DNA of 64,000 nt. Origin: Calditrichota bacterium (GTDB lineage: Bacteria > Calditrichota > Calditrichia > RBG-13-44-9 > J042). The position numbers and the translations under genes are program-made. The notes under the pieces are model-generated. The model saw only the letters and a program-made list of their open reading frames with translations, searched no databases and had not been told where the DNA came from. The stretch spans positions 142,066-206,065 of the forward strand of contig JAADJD010000020.1 in the NCBI GenBank assembly GCA_013150955.1, read 5' to 3'. Numbering within the stretch: the stretch's first letter is position 1; each line of letters opens with the position of its first letter. Below are positions 31,202 through 41,151 of this stretch, piece by piece.

Positions 31202-31645
31202 ATGGGTTCCAGGTCCGAAGAATTTAAAGATTTGACGCTTCTGGGGCGGAAAGCCCAGCCCAGTAAAAAACTGGAGGCCTTTCCCAATCGGACGCCCGAT
31301 CGGTACTATCTGGTGACCTTAGAAACCAACGAATTTACCTGTTTATGCCCCATTACCGGTCAACCCGATTTTGCCACCATTCGAGTGGAATACGTACCCG
31401 ATCAGAAAATCGTGGAATCCAAGTCCTTCAAGTTATACCTGTGGTCTTATCGAAATGAAGGGGTATTCCACGAGCATGTGGTAAATCGAATACTGGACGA
31501 TCTGGTAAAAACGCTGGATCCCCACTGGTGCCGGGTGGTGGGGATATTCAACATTCGCGGTGGGATTGGCATTACAGTGGATGCAGAGCATACACGAACC
31601 CCAGAAGCACGGGAAGCGATTAAGGATCGAATCCGAAATGGCTAA
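31202..31645 (+). CDS. queF: NADPH-dependent 7-cyano-7-deazaguanine (preQ0) reductase
   Basis: ETNEFTCLCPITGQPDFATIRVEYVPD, ESKSFKLYLWSYRNEGVFHEH, typical QueF active-site motifs. Confidence 0.95.
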   Translation: MGSRSEEFKDLTLLGRKAQPSKKLEAFPNRTPDRYYLVTLETNEFTCLCPITGQPDFATIRVEYVPDQKIVESKSFKLYLWSYRNEGVFHEHVVNRILDDLVKTLDPHWCRVVGIFNIRGGIGITVDAEHTRTPEAREAIKDRIRNG

Positions 31646-32351
31646 TTCGGAACAAACGGAGAAATCGTTCCGCTGGTTCTTTCTGGTGACGGCCATCTTT
31701 GTGACCACACTGGTGGTTTCCAACATTATTGCGGTCAAACTCATTCAACTGGGGCCATTGACCCTGCCTGCCGGGGTGCTGGTATTTCCCATAACCTATA
31801 TTTTTGGCGACATTTTAACGGAGGTGTACGGTTACGCCCGTGCCCGACGGGTGATCTGGACAGGCTTTTTCTGCAATCTGTTGGCCGTGGGGGCAATATG
31901 GCTGGCCATTCAGTTACCAGGGGCGCCATTCTGGAATCTGAAAGACTTTGCGGATCCGGTGGCGGCTCAAAAGGCATTCGCAGCGGTTCTGGGTTTTGCG
32001 CCTCGACTTCTGGCGGCTTCATTTGTTGCTTATCTGGTGGGCGAATTTCTCAATTCCTACGTTCTGGCAAAAATGAAGATTCGCACTGGCGGGCGTTTTT
32101 TGTGGATGCGGACGATCGGCTCCACAATTGTTGGCGAAGGGGCCGACTCCTTTTTATTTATTTTCCTGGCGTTTGGCGGTGTTTTTCCTTTAGCCGTGCT
32201 GTGGGAAACTTTCCTCTGGCAATGGGTGTTCAAAACGTCCTACGAAGCGCTGGTAACTCCGGTTACATACGCGGTGGTGCGGTTTTTGAAGAAGTCGGAA
32301 GGTGTGGACGTTTTCGACTATTCAACGCGTTTTAATCCCTTAAAATTTTAA
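31638..32351 (+). CDS. Queuosine-precursor transporter, YhhQ/QPTR family
   Basis: LVVSNIIAVKLIQLGPLTLPAGVLVFPITYIFGDILTEVYGYARARRVIW; 8-nt overlap with queF. Confidence 0.9.
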   Translation: MANSEQTEKSFRWFFLVTAIFVTTLVVSNIIAVKLIQLGPLTLPAGVLVFPITYIFGDILTEVYGYARARRVIWTGFFCNLLAVGAIWLAIQLPGAPFWNLKDFADPVAAQKAFAAVLGFAPRLLAASFVAYLVGEFLNSYVLAKMKIRTGGRFLWMRTIGSTIVGEGADSFLFIFLAFGGVFPLAVLWETFLWQWVFKTSYEALVTPVTYAVVRFLKKSEGVDVFDYSTRFNPLKF

Positions 32352-32425
32352 GTATTTACCCGAAGATTAAACTTGGACTTATGCGTGTCAATTTTTTTTA
32401 ATGTAAAAAAAGGAAAATCGGAGTC

Positions 32426-35188
32426 ATGGGCAATAAATTTCCGTATTTGTTTCAGGCACATCCTCAGTTTATAGAGTCCCTTTACCAGGATTTTCAGCGG
32501 GATCCCGAGTCGATCGATCCCAGCTGGCGAAAGTTTTTTGAGGGGTATGATTTTGCCCGTCAGCATTTAAAGGCCGCCCCGGAAATTCCCGAGGACGTGG
32601 AGAAAGAATTTCGCGTACTCAATTTAATTCACGGATACCGCACGCGGGGCCATTTCTTTACCAAAACCAATCCCGTTCGGGCGCGCCGGAAGTACCGTCC
32701 CACGCTGGACATCGAGAATTTTGGTCTTTCGGAGGCGGATCTGGATAAGGTCTTTCAGGCAGGGCGAGAAATTGGGCTGGGCCCGGCGCGATTACGGGAC
32801 ATCGTCGAATATCTGCAGCAAACCTACTGCCATTCCATCGGGGTGGAATACATGTACATTCGTTACCCGGAGCGGGTGAAGTGGCTGCAGGAACGGATGG
32901 AATCCACCCGTAATCGCCCCAACCTGACCACGGAAGACAAGCGCCACATCCTGCATAAATTAAATCAGGCCGTGGTGTTCGAAAAATTCCTGCACACCAA
33001 GTATGTGGGACAGAAGCGCTTCGCGCTTTCGGGTGGGGAAACGTTAATTCCCGGTCTGGATGCCATCATCGAAAAAGGGGCCGAGCTGGGGGCCCGCGAA
33101 TTTGTCATTGGCATGGCGCACCGGGGTCGATTGAATGTGCTGGCAAATATTCTGAATAAATCGTACGAAGAAATTTTTGCCGAATTTGAAGGCGAAATGC
33201 TGGAAACCGATCTGTTTGAAGGAGATGTGAAATACCACCTGGGTTATTCCAACGATGTGAAAACCCGTTCCGGAAAAACCGTTCATTTAAGTCTGTCTCC
33301 CAATCCATCCCACCTGGAAGCGGTTGATCCCGTGGTGGAAGGAACGGCCCGCGCAAAAATCGATCATCTGTATGGTGGGGATCTGAAAAAGTTAATCCCG
33401 ATTCTCATCCACGGCGATGCAGCCATTGCGGGGCAGGGGGTTGTGTACGAGGTGGTGCAGATGGCCCAGTTGCCGGGCTACCGCACCGGTGGAACCATTC
33501 ACATTGTGATTAACAATCAGGTGGGATTTACCACCAATTATCTGGAAGGCCGTAGCAGCATCTACTGCACGGATGTGGGAAAGGTAACCCATTCTCCCAT
33601 CTTTCACGTTAATGCGGATGATGTGGAAGCCGTGGTGTGGGCCGTCCAGCTGGCCGTGGCCTACCGACAGGAATTCCACACCGATGTATTCATCGACCTG
33701 CTGGGATACCGCCGTTACGGGCACAACGAAGCCGATGAACCGCGCTTTACGCAACCCAAGTTGTACAAGATTATCGAACGCCATCCGGATCCCCGACAGA
33801 TTTACTATCAGAAGCTGCTGGAAGGGGGCGAAGTGGAACGGGGCATTGCCGAAGAGATGGAGAAGGAATTCCAGAAAATGCTGCAGGAGCGGCTGGAGAA
33901 GGTGAAAAAAGAACCGGTGAAGCCGCGCATTACGCCTTTCAGGGCTTACTGGGAAGGTTTCCGGGAACCCCGGTCTGAGGATTTTGAAAATCCACCGGAG
34001 ACTGCCGTGGAAAAATCCCACCTGAAACATCTGGCCGAAAAAATCTTTACCATTCCCCCGGACATTAAAGTGTTCCGAAAAATCCGGCGGTTATTCGATG
34101 ATCGGCGCAAGCGGGTGCTGGAAAAGGAAGAGGTCGACTGGGCCATTGCCGAATGGTTGGCGTATGCCACGTTGCTGGACGAAGGCGTTCCCATTCGCTT
34201 AAGCGGGCAGGACAGCCGACGGGGAACCTTCGCCCATCGCCATGCGGTGCTGTTGAATGAGGATACCGAGGAAGAATACATTCCATTGAACCACATCAAA
34301 GAAGGGCAACCGGCATTTGAAATCTACAATTCCCCGCTGAGTGAATATGGGGTCATGGGGTTTGAGTTTGGTTACGCCTGGGCCACCCCGCGTGGCCTGA
34401 CGATCTGGGAAGCCCAGTTTGGTGACTTTGCCAATGGGGCTCAGATCATTATCGATCAATTCCTGTGCTGCTCGTACCAGAAGTGGAAAAAGGTAAATGG
34501 TCTGGTGGTGTATCTGCCACACGGCTACGAAGGCCAGGGGCCGGAACATTCTTCCGCCCGCATTGAGCGATTTTTAACCCTTTCTGCCGGCCTGAACTGG
34601 CAGGTGGTCTATCCCACCACTCCAGCCAATATGTTCCATGTGTTGCGGCGGCAGATGAAATTCCCGTTCCGGATCCCATTGATCCTGTTTACTCCCAAGA
34701 GCTTGCTGCGACATCCGTTGTGTGTGAGTACGCTGGATGAACTGGCTGAAAAGAAGTTTCAGGAAGTCATCGACGATCCGGTGGTGCACCCGGAAGCCGT
34801 CAAAGTCGTGTTCTTCTGCAGCGGGAAAATTTATTACGATCTGATTCAGGAGCGCCAGAAACGGGAGCGTCGCGACATCGCCTTTGTGCGTTTGGAACAG
34901 TTGTATCCGTTGCCGATCCGTCAGTTGCAGCAGATCATCGATCGGTATGCACACGCAAAGAAGTTTGTCTGGGTGCAGGAAGAACCGGAAAACATGGGCG
35001 CCTGGCCGTTCCTGCGACGCAAATTCAATCTGGTACGCCTGGATGTGATCGCACGGCGGGAAAGTGCCAGCCCGGCCACCGGATTTCACCGGGTGCACAC
35101 CATGGAGCAAACAGAGATTCTGGATAAAGTTTTTCAGGTGTTGTCCACTTCCAGAAAACGCGAAAAGTCAATCACCATTTTTGGATAA
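32426..35188 (+). CDS. sucA: 2-oxoglutarate dehydrogenase E1 component
   Basis: FIESLYQDFQRDPESIDPSWRKFFEG; GMAHRGRLNVLANIL; GHNEADEPRFTQPKLY; SARIERFL. Confidence 0.96.
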   Translation: MGNKFPYLFQAHPQFIESLYQDFQRDPESIDPSWRKFFEGYDFARQHLKAAPEIPEDVEKEFRVLNLIHGYRTRGHFFTKTNPVRARRKYRPTLDIENFGLSEADLDKVFQAGREIGLGPARLRDIVEYLQQTYCHSIGVEYMYIRYPERVKWLQERMESTRNRPNLTTEDKRHILHKLNQAVVFEKFLHTKYVGQKRFALSGGETLIPGLDAIIEKGAELGAREFVIGMAHRGRLNVLANILNKSYEEIFAEFEGEMLETDLFEGDVKYHLGYSNDVKTRSGKTVHLSLSPNPSHLEAVDPVVEGTARAKIDHLYGGDLKKLIPILIHGDAAIAGQGVVYEVVQMAQLPGYRTGGTIHIVINNQVGFTTNYLEGRSSIYCTDVGKVTHSPIFHVNADDVEAVVWAVQLAVAYRQEFHTDVFIDLLGYRRYGHNEADEPRFTQPKLYKIIERHPDPRQIYYQKLLEGGEVERGIAEEMEKEFQKMLQERLEKVKKEPVKPRITPFRAYWEGFREPRSEDFENPPETAVEKSHLKHLAEKIFTIPPDIKVFRKIRRLFDDRRKRVLEKEEVDWAIAEWLAYATLLDEGVPIRLSGQDSRRGTFAHRHAVLLNEDTEEEYIPLNHIKEGQPAFEIYNSPLSEYGVMGFEFGYAWATPRGLTIWEAQFGDFANGAQIIIDQFLCCSYQKWKKVNGLVVYLPHGYEGQGPEHSSARIERFLTLSAGLNWQVVYPTTPANMFHVLRRQMKFPFRIPLILFTPKSLLRHPLCVSTLDELAEKKFQEVIDDPVVHPEAVKVVFFCSGKIYYDLIQERQKRERRDIAFVRLEQLYPLPIRQLQQIIDRYAHAKKFVWVQEEPENMGAWPFLRRKFNLVRLDVIARRESASPATGFHRVHTMEQTEILDKVFQVLSTSRKREKSITIFG

Positions 35189-35211
35189 ATGATTAAAGGA
35201 GATGCCCATAA

Positions 35212-36456
35212 ATGAAAGTGCGCATTAAAGTACCTGAAGTCGGGGAATCGATTACAGAGGTGACCATTGGCCAGTGGTTAAAACCCGATGGCGCATATGT
35301 GGAACGAGACGAACCGGTCTGCGAGATTGAATCCGAAAAGGCCACCTTTGAAGTGCCGGCTGAGGAATCCGGTGTGCTAAAGATTCTTGTGAAAGAAGGG
35401 GAGACCGTTCGCGTTGGAGATGTCATCGGAGAAATCGATACTGCAGGGAAGGCGGAAGGTGCCGAAGCGGGTGTTGCGGAAGCGGAGGCTCCAGTGGAAA
35501 CCAGATCCGAACCGGCACCGGAGGCCAGTCGACAGGAAACGGTTGTGAAAGTCTCCCCGGTGGCCGCGCGGATTCTGGCGGAGGCCGGCATTTCCCCGGC
35601 AGACGTCAAAGGAACGGGTGCGGGAGGAAGGATTACCAAAGAGGATGCGCTTCGGGCGGTGGCAGAAAAAGAAAAGGCTTCCCGGCAGGTTGATACCGGG
35701 ACGAAAACCGCCCCAAAGGAAGCCCCGCCGACGGTTACCGACATCGGAACGGATCAGCGTCGAACAAGCCGGGAACGTATGTCCACCCTGCGACAAACCA
35801 TCTCCCGCCGACTGGTTGCTGCCAAAAACGAAACCGCCATGCTAACCACCTTCAACGAAGTCGATATGTCCGAAATCCTGCGCCTGCGAAAAGCCTATCG
35901 GGAGACATTTCAGGAAAAATTTGGGATAAGGCTTGGATTCATGTCCTTTTTTGTAAAGGCCTGCACCATTGCATTAAAAGAATTCCCGGCAGTCAATGCT
36001 CAGATTGATGGCACCGATATCGTTTACCACGATTATTGCGATATTGGCATCGCGGTTTCCACGGATCGGGGGTTGGTGGTGCCGGTCATCCGAAATGCCG
36101 AGCGCCTGTCCCTTGCTGAGATCGAAAAAGAAGTGGCTCGCCTTGCAGAAAAAGCCCGCCAGAACAAACTCACCATCGAGGAAATGAGCGGTGGAACCTT
36201 CACCATCACCAACGGGGGCGTTTTTGGATCTTTGCTGTCAACACCCTTATTGAATTATCCGCAGTCCGCCATACTGGGCATGCACAAAATCCAGGAGCGA
36301 CCGGTGGTTATTGATGGGGAAATTGGGATTCGCCCCATGATGTATGTGGCGTTGTCGTACGACCACCGAATTATCGATGGAAGGGAATCGGTTCGTTTTC
36401 TGGTGCGGGTAAAGGAATTACTGGAGGATCCCACCCGAATGCTCCTGAATGTGTGA
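35212..36456 (+). CDS. sucB: Dihydrolipoyl succinyltransferase (E2) of 2-oxoglutarate dehydrogenase
   Basis: Lipoyl domain [16 protein letters not shown]3-binding domain; catalytic [13 protein letters not shown]. Confidence 0.95.
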   Translation: MKVRIKVPEVGESITEVTIGQWLKPDGAYVERDEPVCEIESEKATFEVPAEESGVLKILVKEGETVRVGDVIGEIDTAGKAEGAEAGVAEAEAPVETRSEPAPEASRQETVVKVSPVAARILAEAGISPADVKGTGAGGRITKEDALRAVAEKEKASRQVDTGTKTAPKEAPPTVTDIGTDQRRTSRERMSTLRQTISRRLVAAKNETAMLTTFNEVDMSEILRLRKAYRETFQEKFGIRLGFMSFFVKACTIALKEFPAVNAQIDGTDIVYHDYCDIGIAVSTDRGLVVPVIRNAERLSLAEIEKEVARLAEKARQNKLTIEEMSGGTFTITNGGVFGSLLSTPLLNYPQSAILGMHKIQERPVVIDGEIGIRPMMYVALSYDHRIIDGRESVRFLVRVKELLEDPTRMLLNV

Positions 36457-36569
36457 TACTCCAACGTGCCCCTTTCCGCGATGAATTTTTGAATCCGGTT
36501 GATACCTTACGGTGAAGTATTCTATATTCACGGGAAGGTAACGGAATCTTAATGAAGGAGGAGGTCGTC

Positions 36570-38579
36570 ATGAGCACGTTCCGCCCCGTACGTCTGGTGT
36601 TTTGGATTTTCCTGCTGTTATTTTCATGGGTCGGGTTAACCGCGGAAGAATTGCGTATCCTTCAACCCGAAGATGTGGTTAACCTGAAGCTGGTGACAGA
36701 GGTGCAGCTGTCGCCGGATGGAAAGCGCATTGCGTACGTGTTGCGTAAGCAGCGGGAGGAAGGAGAAAAACCTGGAGGCTATCGTTACGAAATCTGGTTG
36801 ACCGATGTTGAGGGCAAAGAAATCCGCCGATTAACCCTGGAAGGTGTCAATTCGCGGTCACCCCAATGGCATCCCGATGGAACCATTCTGTATTTCCTGT
36901 CACGCCGGGAGCCGGAAAAACACACCCAGGTGTATGCGTTGCCGTTAAAAGGTGGCGAAGCCTATCCGGTAACCAGGGCACTGAATTCTGTCAGTCGTTT
37001 TGCTGTGTCCCCGGATGGCAACTGGCTGGTTTATCGGGTGGTTGATCCGGAAACCGAAGAAGAGAAAAAGGAAAAAGAAGCGGGTCGCGATTGGGAAGTG
37101 TTCGAAAAGGATTATAAGCATGCCCGCCTGTGGTTATTGAACCTGAATAACGGAGACAGTCAGGTGTTAACCACAGACCCCATCACGGTGTGGGATTTTG
37201 TCTGGGCTCCCAATTCCCGGGAAATTATTTTCACGGCGTCGGACAAACCGTTTACCGACCATTCCTACATGTTTAAGCGTATTTATCGCATTCACATCGA
37301 ACAGAAAAAGGCAGAACAGATTTTCGATCCGGGCGCAAAGATCGGCAGCATGCAGGTATCTCCCGATGGCACCCGACTGGCATTTTTGGCCGGTGTGGAT
37401 CAACACGATCCGGCATCCGGTACCCTGTTTATTCTGGATTTAAAGAATGGGAGCGTGGTCAATATTTCGGGGGATTTTGAAGGTACCAATCGTTATGTTG
37501 AATGGTGGGATCGGAAACGGGTACTTACAGTGGCCGAACAGGGAGTTTACACAAATGTTCTGTTGTGGGATTTAAAGAAACGGCGCTATACGCCTATTCT
37601 GGCTGAAGGCCCCATTTTTTCCGCCATTTCTTTTCATCGACCAACAAAAAATTTTGCGTTTGCAGGGAATACCCCCGGACATCCCAATGAAGTCTTTTTC
37701 GCCAACCGAAAAGGTAAATATCGCCGTTTGACGGATTCCAATCCCTGGTTAAAAGAAGTGCGATTGGCTCCGCAGGAGGTCATTTCCTGGACGGCCCGCG
37801 ATGGGTTGGAAATACAGGGAATTTTAATTAAGCCGCTGGATTTTCAGGAAGGTCAGCGCTATCCCCTGATCGTTCAAATTCACGGTGGACCGGAATCGGC
37901 GTATCATCATGGATGGGTTACCTATTATAGCAGATGGTCGCAATTACTAGCCGCCAGAGGATACATGGTGCTGATGCCGAACTATCGCGCCAGCACGGGG
38001 CGCGGGGTGAATTTCGCCAAAGCGGATCACAAAGATCTGGCCGGGGCGGAATTCAACGACGTGCTGGATGGGATTGATTATCTCATCAAAAAAGGATGGG
38101 TCGATCGCGGAAAAGTGGGTATTGGTGGTGGATCTTACGGAGGATACTTTTCGGCCTGGGCGGCCACCCGCCATAGCGAGCGCTTTGCAGCCTCGGTTGT
38201 GTTTGCCGGGATCAGCAACTGGATCAGTTTTACCGGGACTACCGACATCCCCAGGGAAAATAGCCTGGTGCACTGGGCCATGTTCTGGCTGGACAGCGAA
38301 GAAAATGAGCAACTGGCCTGGGAGCGATCACCACTGGCGCATGTCCGCAATGCCCGCACCCCCACGTTGATCTGCCATGGCGATCGGGATCTGCGCGTGC
38401 CCATTGGACAGGGATATGAGCTGTATCGGGCACTGGAAATGCGCAATGTACCGGTGGAATTTGTGATTTATCCCAGGGAACCCCACGGATTGCTGGAACG
38501 GGAACATCAGCTGGACTTCATCAAACGGGTTCTGGCATGGTATGATAAGTATGTAAAAGGGCAGGGAAGTGGAGAATAG
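36570..38579 (+). CDS. S9-family prolyl-oligopeptidase-type peptidase
   Basis: Propeller LSPDGKRIAYV repeats; catalytic GGGSYGGY, GDRDLRVPIGQ, EPHGL; SD ggaggagg places start at 36570. Confidence 0.93.
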   Translation: MSTFRPVRLVFWIFLLLFSWVGLTAEELRILQPEDVVNLKLVTEVQLSPDGKRIAYVLRKQREEGEKPGGYRYEIWLTDVEGKEIRRLTLEGVNSRSPQWHPDGTILYFLSRREPEKHTQVYALPLKGGEAYPVTRALNSVSRFAVSPDGNWLVYRVVDPETEEEKKEKEAGRDWEVFEKDYKHARLWLLNLNNGDSQVLTTDPITVWDFVWAPNSREIIFTASDKPFTDHSYMFKRIYRIHIEQKKAEQIFDPGAKIGSMQVSPDGTRLAFLAGVDQHDPASGTLFILDLKNGSVVNISGDFEGTNRYVEWWDRKRVLTVAEQGVYTNVLLWDLKKRRYTPILAEGPIFSAISFHRPTKNFAFAGNTPGHPNEVFFANRKGKYRRLTDSNPWLKEVRLAPQEVISWTARDGLEIQGILIKPLDFQEGQRYPLIVQIHGGPESAYHHGWVTYYSRWSQLLAARGYMVLMPNYRASTGRGVNFAKADHKDLAGAEFNDVLDGIDYLIKKGWVDRGKVGIGGGSYGGYFSAWAATRHSERFAASVVFAGISNWISFTGTTDIPRENSLVHWAMFWLDSEENEQLAWERSPLAHVRNARTPTLICHGDRDLRVPIGQGYELYRALEMRNVPVEFVIYPREPHGLLEREHQLDFIKRVLAWYDKYVKGQGSGE

Positions 38580-38607
38580 CAAATTTACCGGGATTGCCCA
38601 ATATATC

Positions 38608-38650
38608 ATTAAAGAAGCGCCTGTCCCCACGGGATGGGCGCTTCTTTAAT
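38608..38650. terminator. Intrinsic terminator after S9 peptidase
   Basis: ATTAAAGAAGCGCC...GGCGCTTCTTTAAT inverted repeat directly after stop codon. Confidence 0.88.
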
Positions 38651-38705
38651 AAATTCACATGACTTTGTGTACCACAGGTTATTAAATTTTTGCATCAAAC
38701 CCAAA

Positions 38706-39055
38706 TTATCCCAGATGATACATTAAAACCGCGAATTACACGAATTATCCCAAATAAAACCAATAAAATACATTGGATTGTGTATGTATGAAAATGTGTT
38801 CCAGGGTTTATCCCAGATTATGCATTAGCCTACGAATTACACGAATGAACACAAATAAAATTAATAAAATACCCTGGGTTAGATCTGGATGAAAATGTGT
38901 CGGTCGGAGTTTATTCGCGATTTTGTTGATATATTTTTAGTTTCATTCGTGTGATTCGCGGTTTAATGCATTATTTGGGTTTCTTCGCGATTTTGTAGAT
39001 ATTTTTTGGTTTTCATTCGCGTGATTCGCGGTTTATTGCGTTATTTGGGTTGAAT
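38706..39055. repeat. Dispersed palindromic intergenic repeat, copy C (nested: two left arms then two right arms)
   Basis: accgcgaattacacgaatta..., cctacgaattacacgaatga..., core atctggatgaaaatgtgt, then ttcattcgtgtgattcgcggttta and ttcattcgcgtgattcgcggttta. Confidence 0.85.
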
Positions 39056-39063
39056 CAAAAAAA

Positions 39064-39636
39064 TTAGTTGCTAATGCCGTGAGGCTTGTCGGTAAGCGGG
39101 ACCCAGATTTCCCCCTGGAAGTTTTCGTCACTGGTGGATACCTTTTGGTAATCGATGACCCTTACTACCACCGGTCCATCAATCCGCAGTTGGCCATTCT
39201 TCAGGGATCGTAAAAAGCCAATATCCGGGCGGGTGATTTCATCCACCGAACCGATCCGCTCCACGGTTAACACCTGATTGTAATCCCAGGTTTTAATTTG
39301 CAGCGGCTCCTTTACCATGGTGCCTTCTGCGGTGGGAAAGCAAAATTCCATGATGATGTTGGATTCACCCGGATGCTCGGGAATCTCCCGATAAACGATA
39401 AAAAGTGGTCCGGTGGGAATAATCTGCTGCCGCTCCACCTCGTCCAGGAATGATTTTAAAGCCAGAAATTGCTCCGAGAAGTCCCCCTGAAAAGCGAAGG
39501 CTACGTAAGGGAAGGAATTGACATTCTCAACACGGGGATTAAAATGTTTGCTTAAAACACTTACGTTACCACCCTGTTGGCCAAAGAACAGAATCGCTAC
39601 AGCAGCGATGACAATGATATATATTAATTTTTTCAT
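39064..39636 (-). CDS. Membrane-anchored GyrI/SOUL-like effector-binding-domain protein (tentative)
   Basis: N-terminal TM; PTGPLFIVYREIPEHPGESNIIMEFCFPTAE resembles the GyrI-like fold. Confidence 0.55.
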   Translation of the reverse strand: MKKLIYIIVIAAVAILFFGQQGGNVSVLSKHFNPRVENVNSFPYVAFAFQGDFSEQFLALKSFLDEVERQQIIPTGPLFIVYREIPEHPGESNIIMEFCFPTAEGTMVKEPLQIKTWDYNQVLTVERIGSVDEITRPDIGFLRSLKNGQLRIDGPVVVRVIDYQKVSTSDENFQGEIWVPLTDKPHGISN

Positions 39637-39794
39637 AGAACGATTTCGTTATTTGAACAGCCAAATATTAGGGAATTTTACCCATTTTGTCAATATCCCA
39701 TTGGGATTTTTTTCGTCCTGCTGGGGGTTCGGACCCATTTTCGTTGAACATTATTCAAAATATTTTCATATTCGATTTGTATCCCAATAATGCC

Positions 39795-39970
39795 TTAAAC
39801 CCAGATTATGCATTCGCCTACGAATGACACGAATTAACACCAACAAAAATAATAAAATGCATTTGATTCTATCTGGATGAAAATGTTTTCCTGGATATAT
39901 TCGCTATTTTGTTGATTTTTTTCGAAATCATTCGCGTGATTCGTGATTTAACGCCTTATTTTGGATAATT
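39795..39970. repeat. Dispersed palindromic intergenic repeat, copy D
   Basis: ttaaacccagattatgcattcgcctacgaatgacacgaattaacac ... atctggatgaaaatgtttt ... catt cgcgtgattcgtgattta. Confidence 0.82.
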
Positions 39971-40241
39971 CAATGGATTTTAATCTGCTTGTTCATGGTA
40001 ATATGTGTAACGTGTAGGCCAATGCATCATCCGGGATTATTAATATCCATCCGCGTGCATGCGTGGTCCAATGTAAACTTCGGGCTCATTGCGAAACCCG
40101 TCGGAAAATATTGGAATTTGAAAACCAACCCATTTGCTCTTAAATTCCATTACCAAGAAAATAAAGACTTTGAGCAGGGAATCTCGGGAACTCGAGCTCA
40201 AAATCAGATAATAATGAATGAAGCAAAAATCGGGTAAAACC

Positions 40242-41102
40242 ATGAACATGAAAACAAGAGTGGTTTGTTTCTTTATGGCGCTTCTGAGTGTGGGCCTGTT
40301 AGCGAGTGGTTTGAATGCGCAGGTTGTGAAGGCCAGTGTCTCCGTGCAGGCCAATACTTTACCTGCCGAAGAACAGACGCTACTTATGAGTTTGCCCGCT
40401 CAATTGGAAGATTACATTAACACTTACGAATGGGCAGACGTTAATGATGAAATCGAAATTGAATGCACGATCCATATTCTGGTCGAGACTTACACCACAC
40501 GGGGGGCTGACAAGCTGTATCTGGCGCAATTTCTCATCAGCTCGCCTTCCGGAGAAAACTTTCGGGATCAGGCCTGGCAATTCCTCTACCAGCCGGGCCA
40601 GGCTTTTGATCATCAGCGGTCCCAGTTTGATCCGCTATTAGATATGGTCGATTATTACATCAATCTGGTCATTGCCGGAGAACTGGACACCTACATTTTG
40701 TTGGGTGGCACTCCATTTTATAACAAAGCTTTAACCATTGCGAATCAGGGAACCATCAGTCTTTATGCCCGTGGCTGGACAGCGCGGTTAGAGCAGGTGA
40801 AAGAAATCACCGACGGAGACCATCTTCCCCTGCGCCAGGCAAAATACTACTATTATGAATGCCTGTATTATATTGAAGCCGAGCAGGATGAGGAGAAGGC
40901 ACGGGAACTGTCGCGCAAAGTGGTGGATTTGCTGGAGCAGGTGTACAATCGTGTGCCAAACAGCGTTGCCCTGAAGCGCTTTATGGATGCTCACTACCAG
41001 GAATTTTGTAGCCTGTTTGTTTATGACGAGAGCCGCTATAACGTGCGGCGCCTAATATCCATGGATCCGTCTCACCGGGAGACGTATGAGGAGTGTTTGT
41101 GA
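40242..41102 (+). CDS. Exported DUF4835-like protein
   Basis: Signal peptide; VKASVSVQANTLPAEEQTLLMSLPAQLEDYINTYEWADVNDEIEIECTIHILVE; YYINLVIAGELDTYILLGGTPFYNKA. Confidence 0.7.
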   Translation: MNMKTRVVCFFMALLSVGLLASGLNAQVVKASVSVQANTLPAEEQTLLMSLPAQLEDYINTYEWADVNDEIEIECTIHILVETYTTRGADKLYLAQFLISSPSGENFRDQAWQFLYQPGQAFDHQRSQFDPLLDMVDYYINLVIAGELDTYILLGGTPFYNKALTIANQGTISLYARGWTARLEQVKEITDGDHLPLRQAKYYYYECLYYIEAEQDEEKARELSRKVVDLLEQVYNRVPNSVALKRFMDAHYQEFCSLFVYDESRYNVRRLISMDPSHRETYEECL

Positions 41103-41151
41103 TCCCGGTAAAAAATTGTGCCAGGCGAACATAAATCAATGGACAAATTCA

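Noticed and set aside
38706-39970. CRISPR array from repeated cacgaattacacgaat words
   Set aside because: Spacing is irregular, units are inverted relative to each other, there are no unique spacers and no cas genes.
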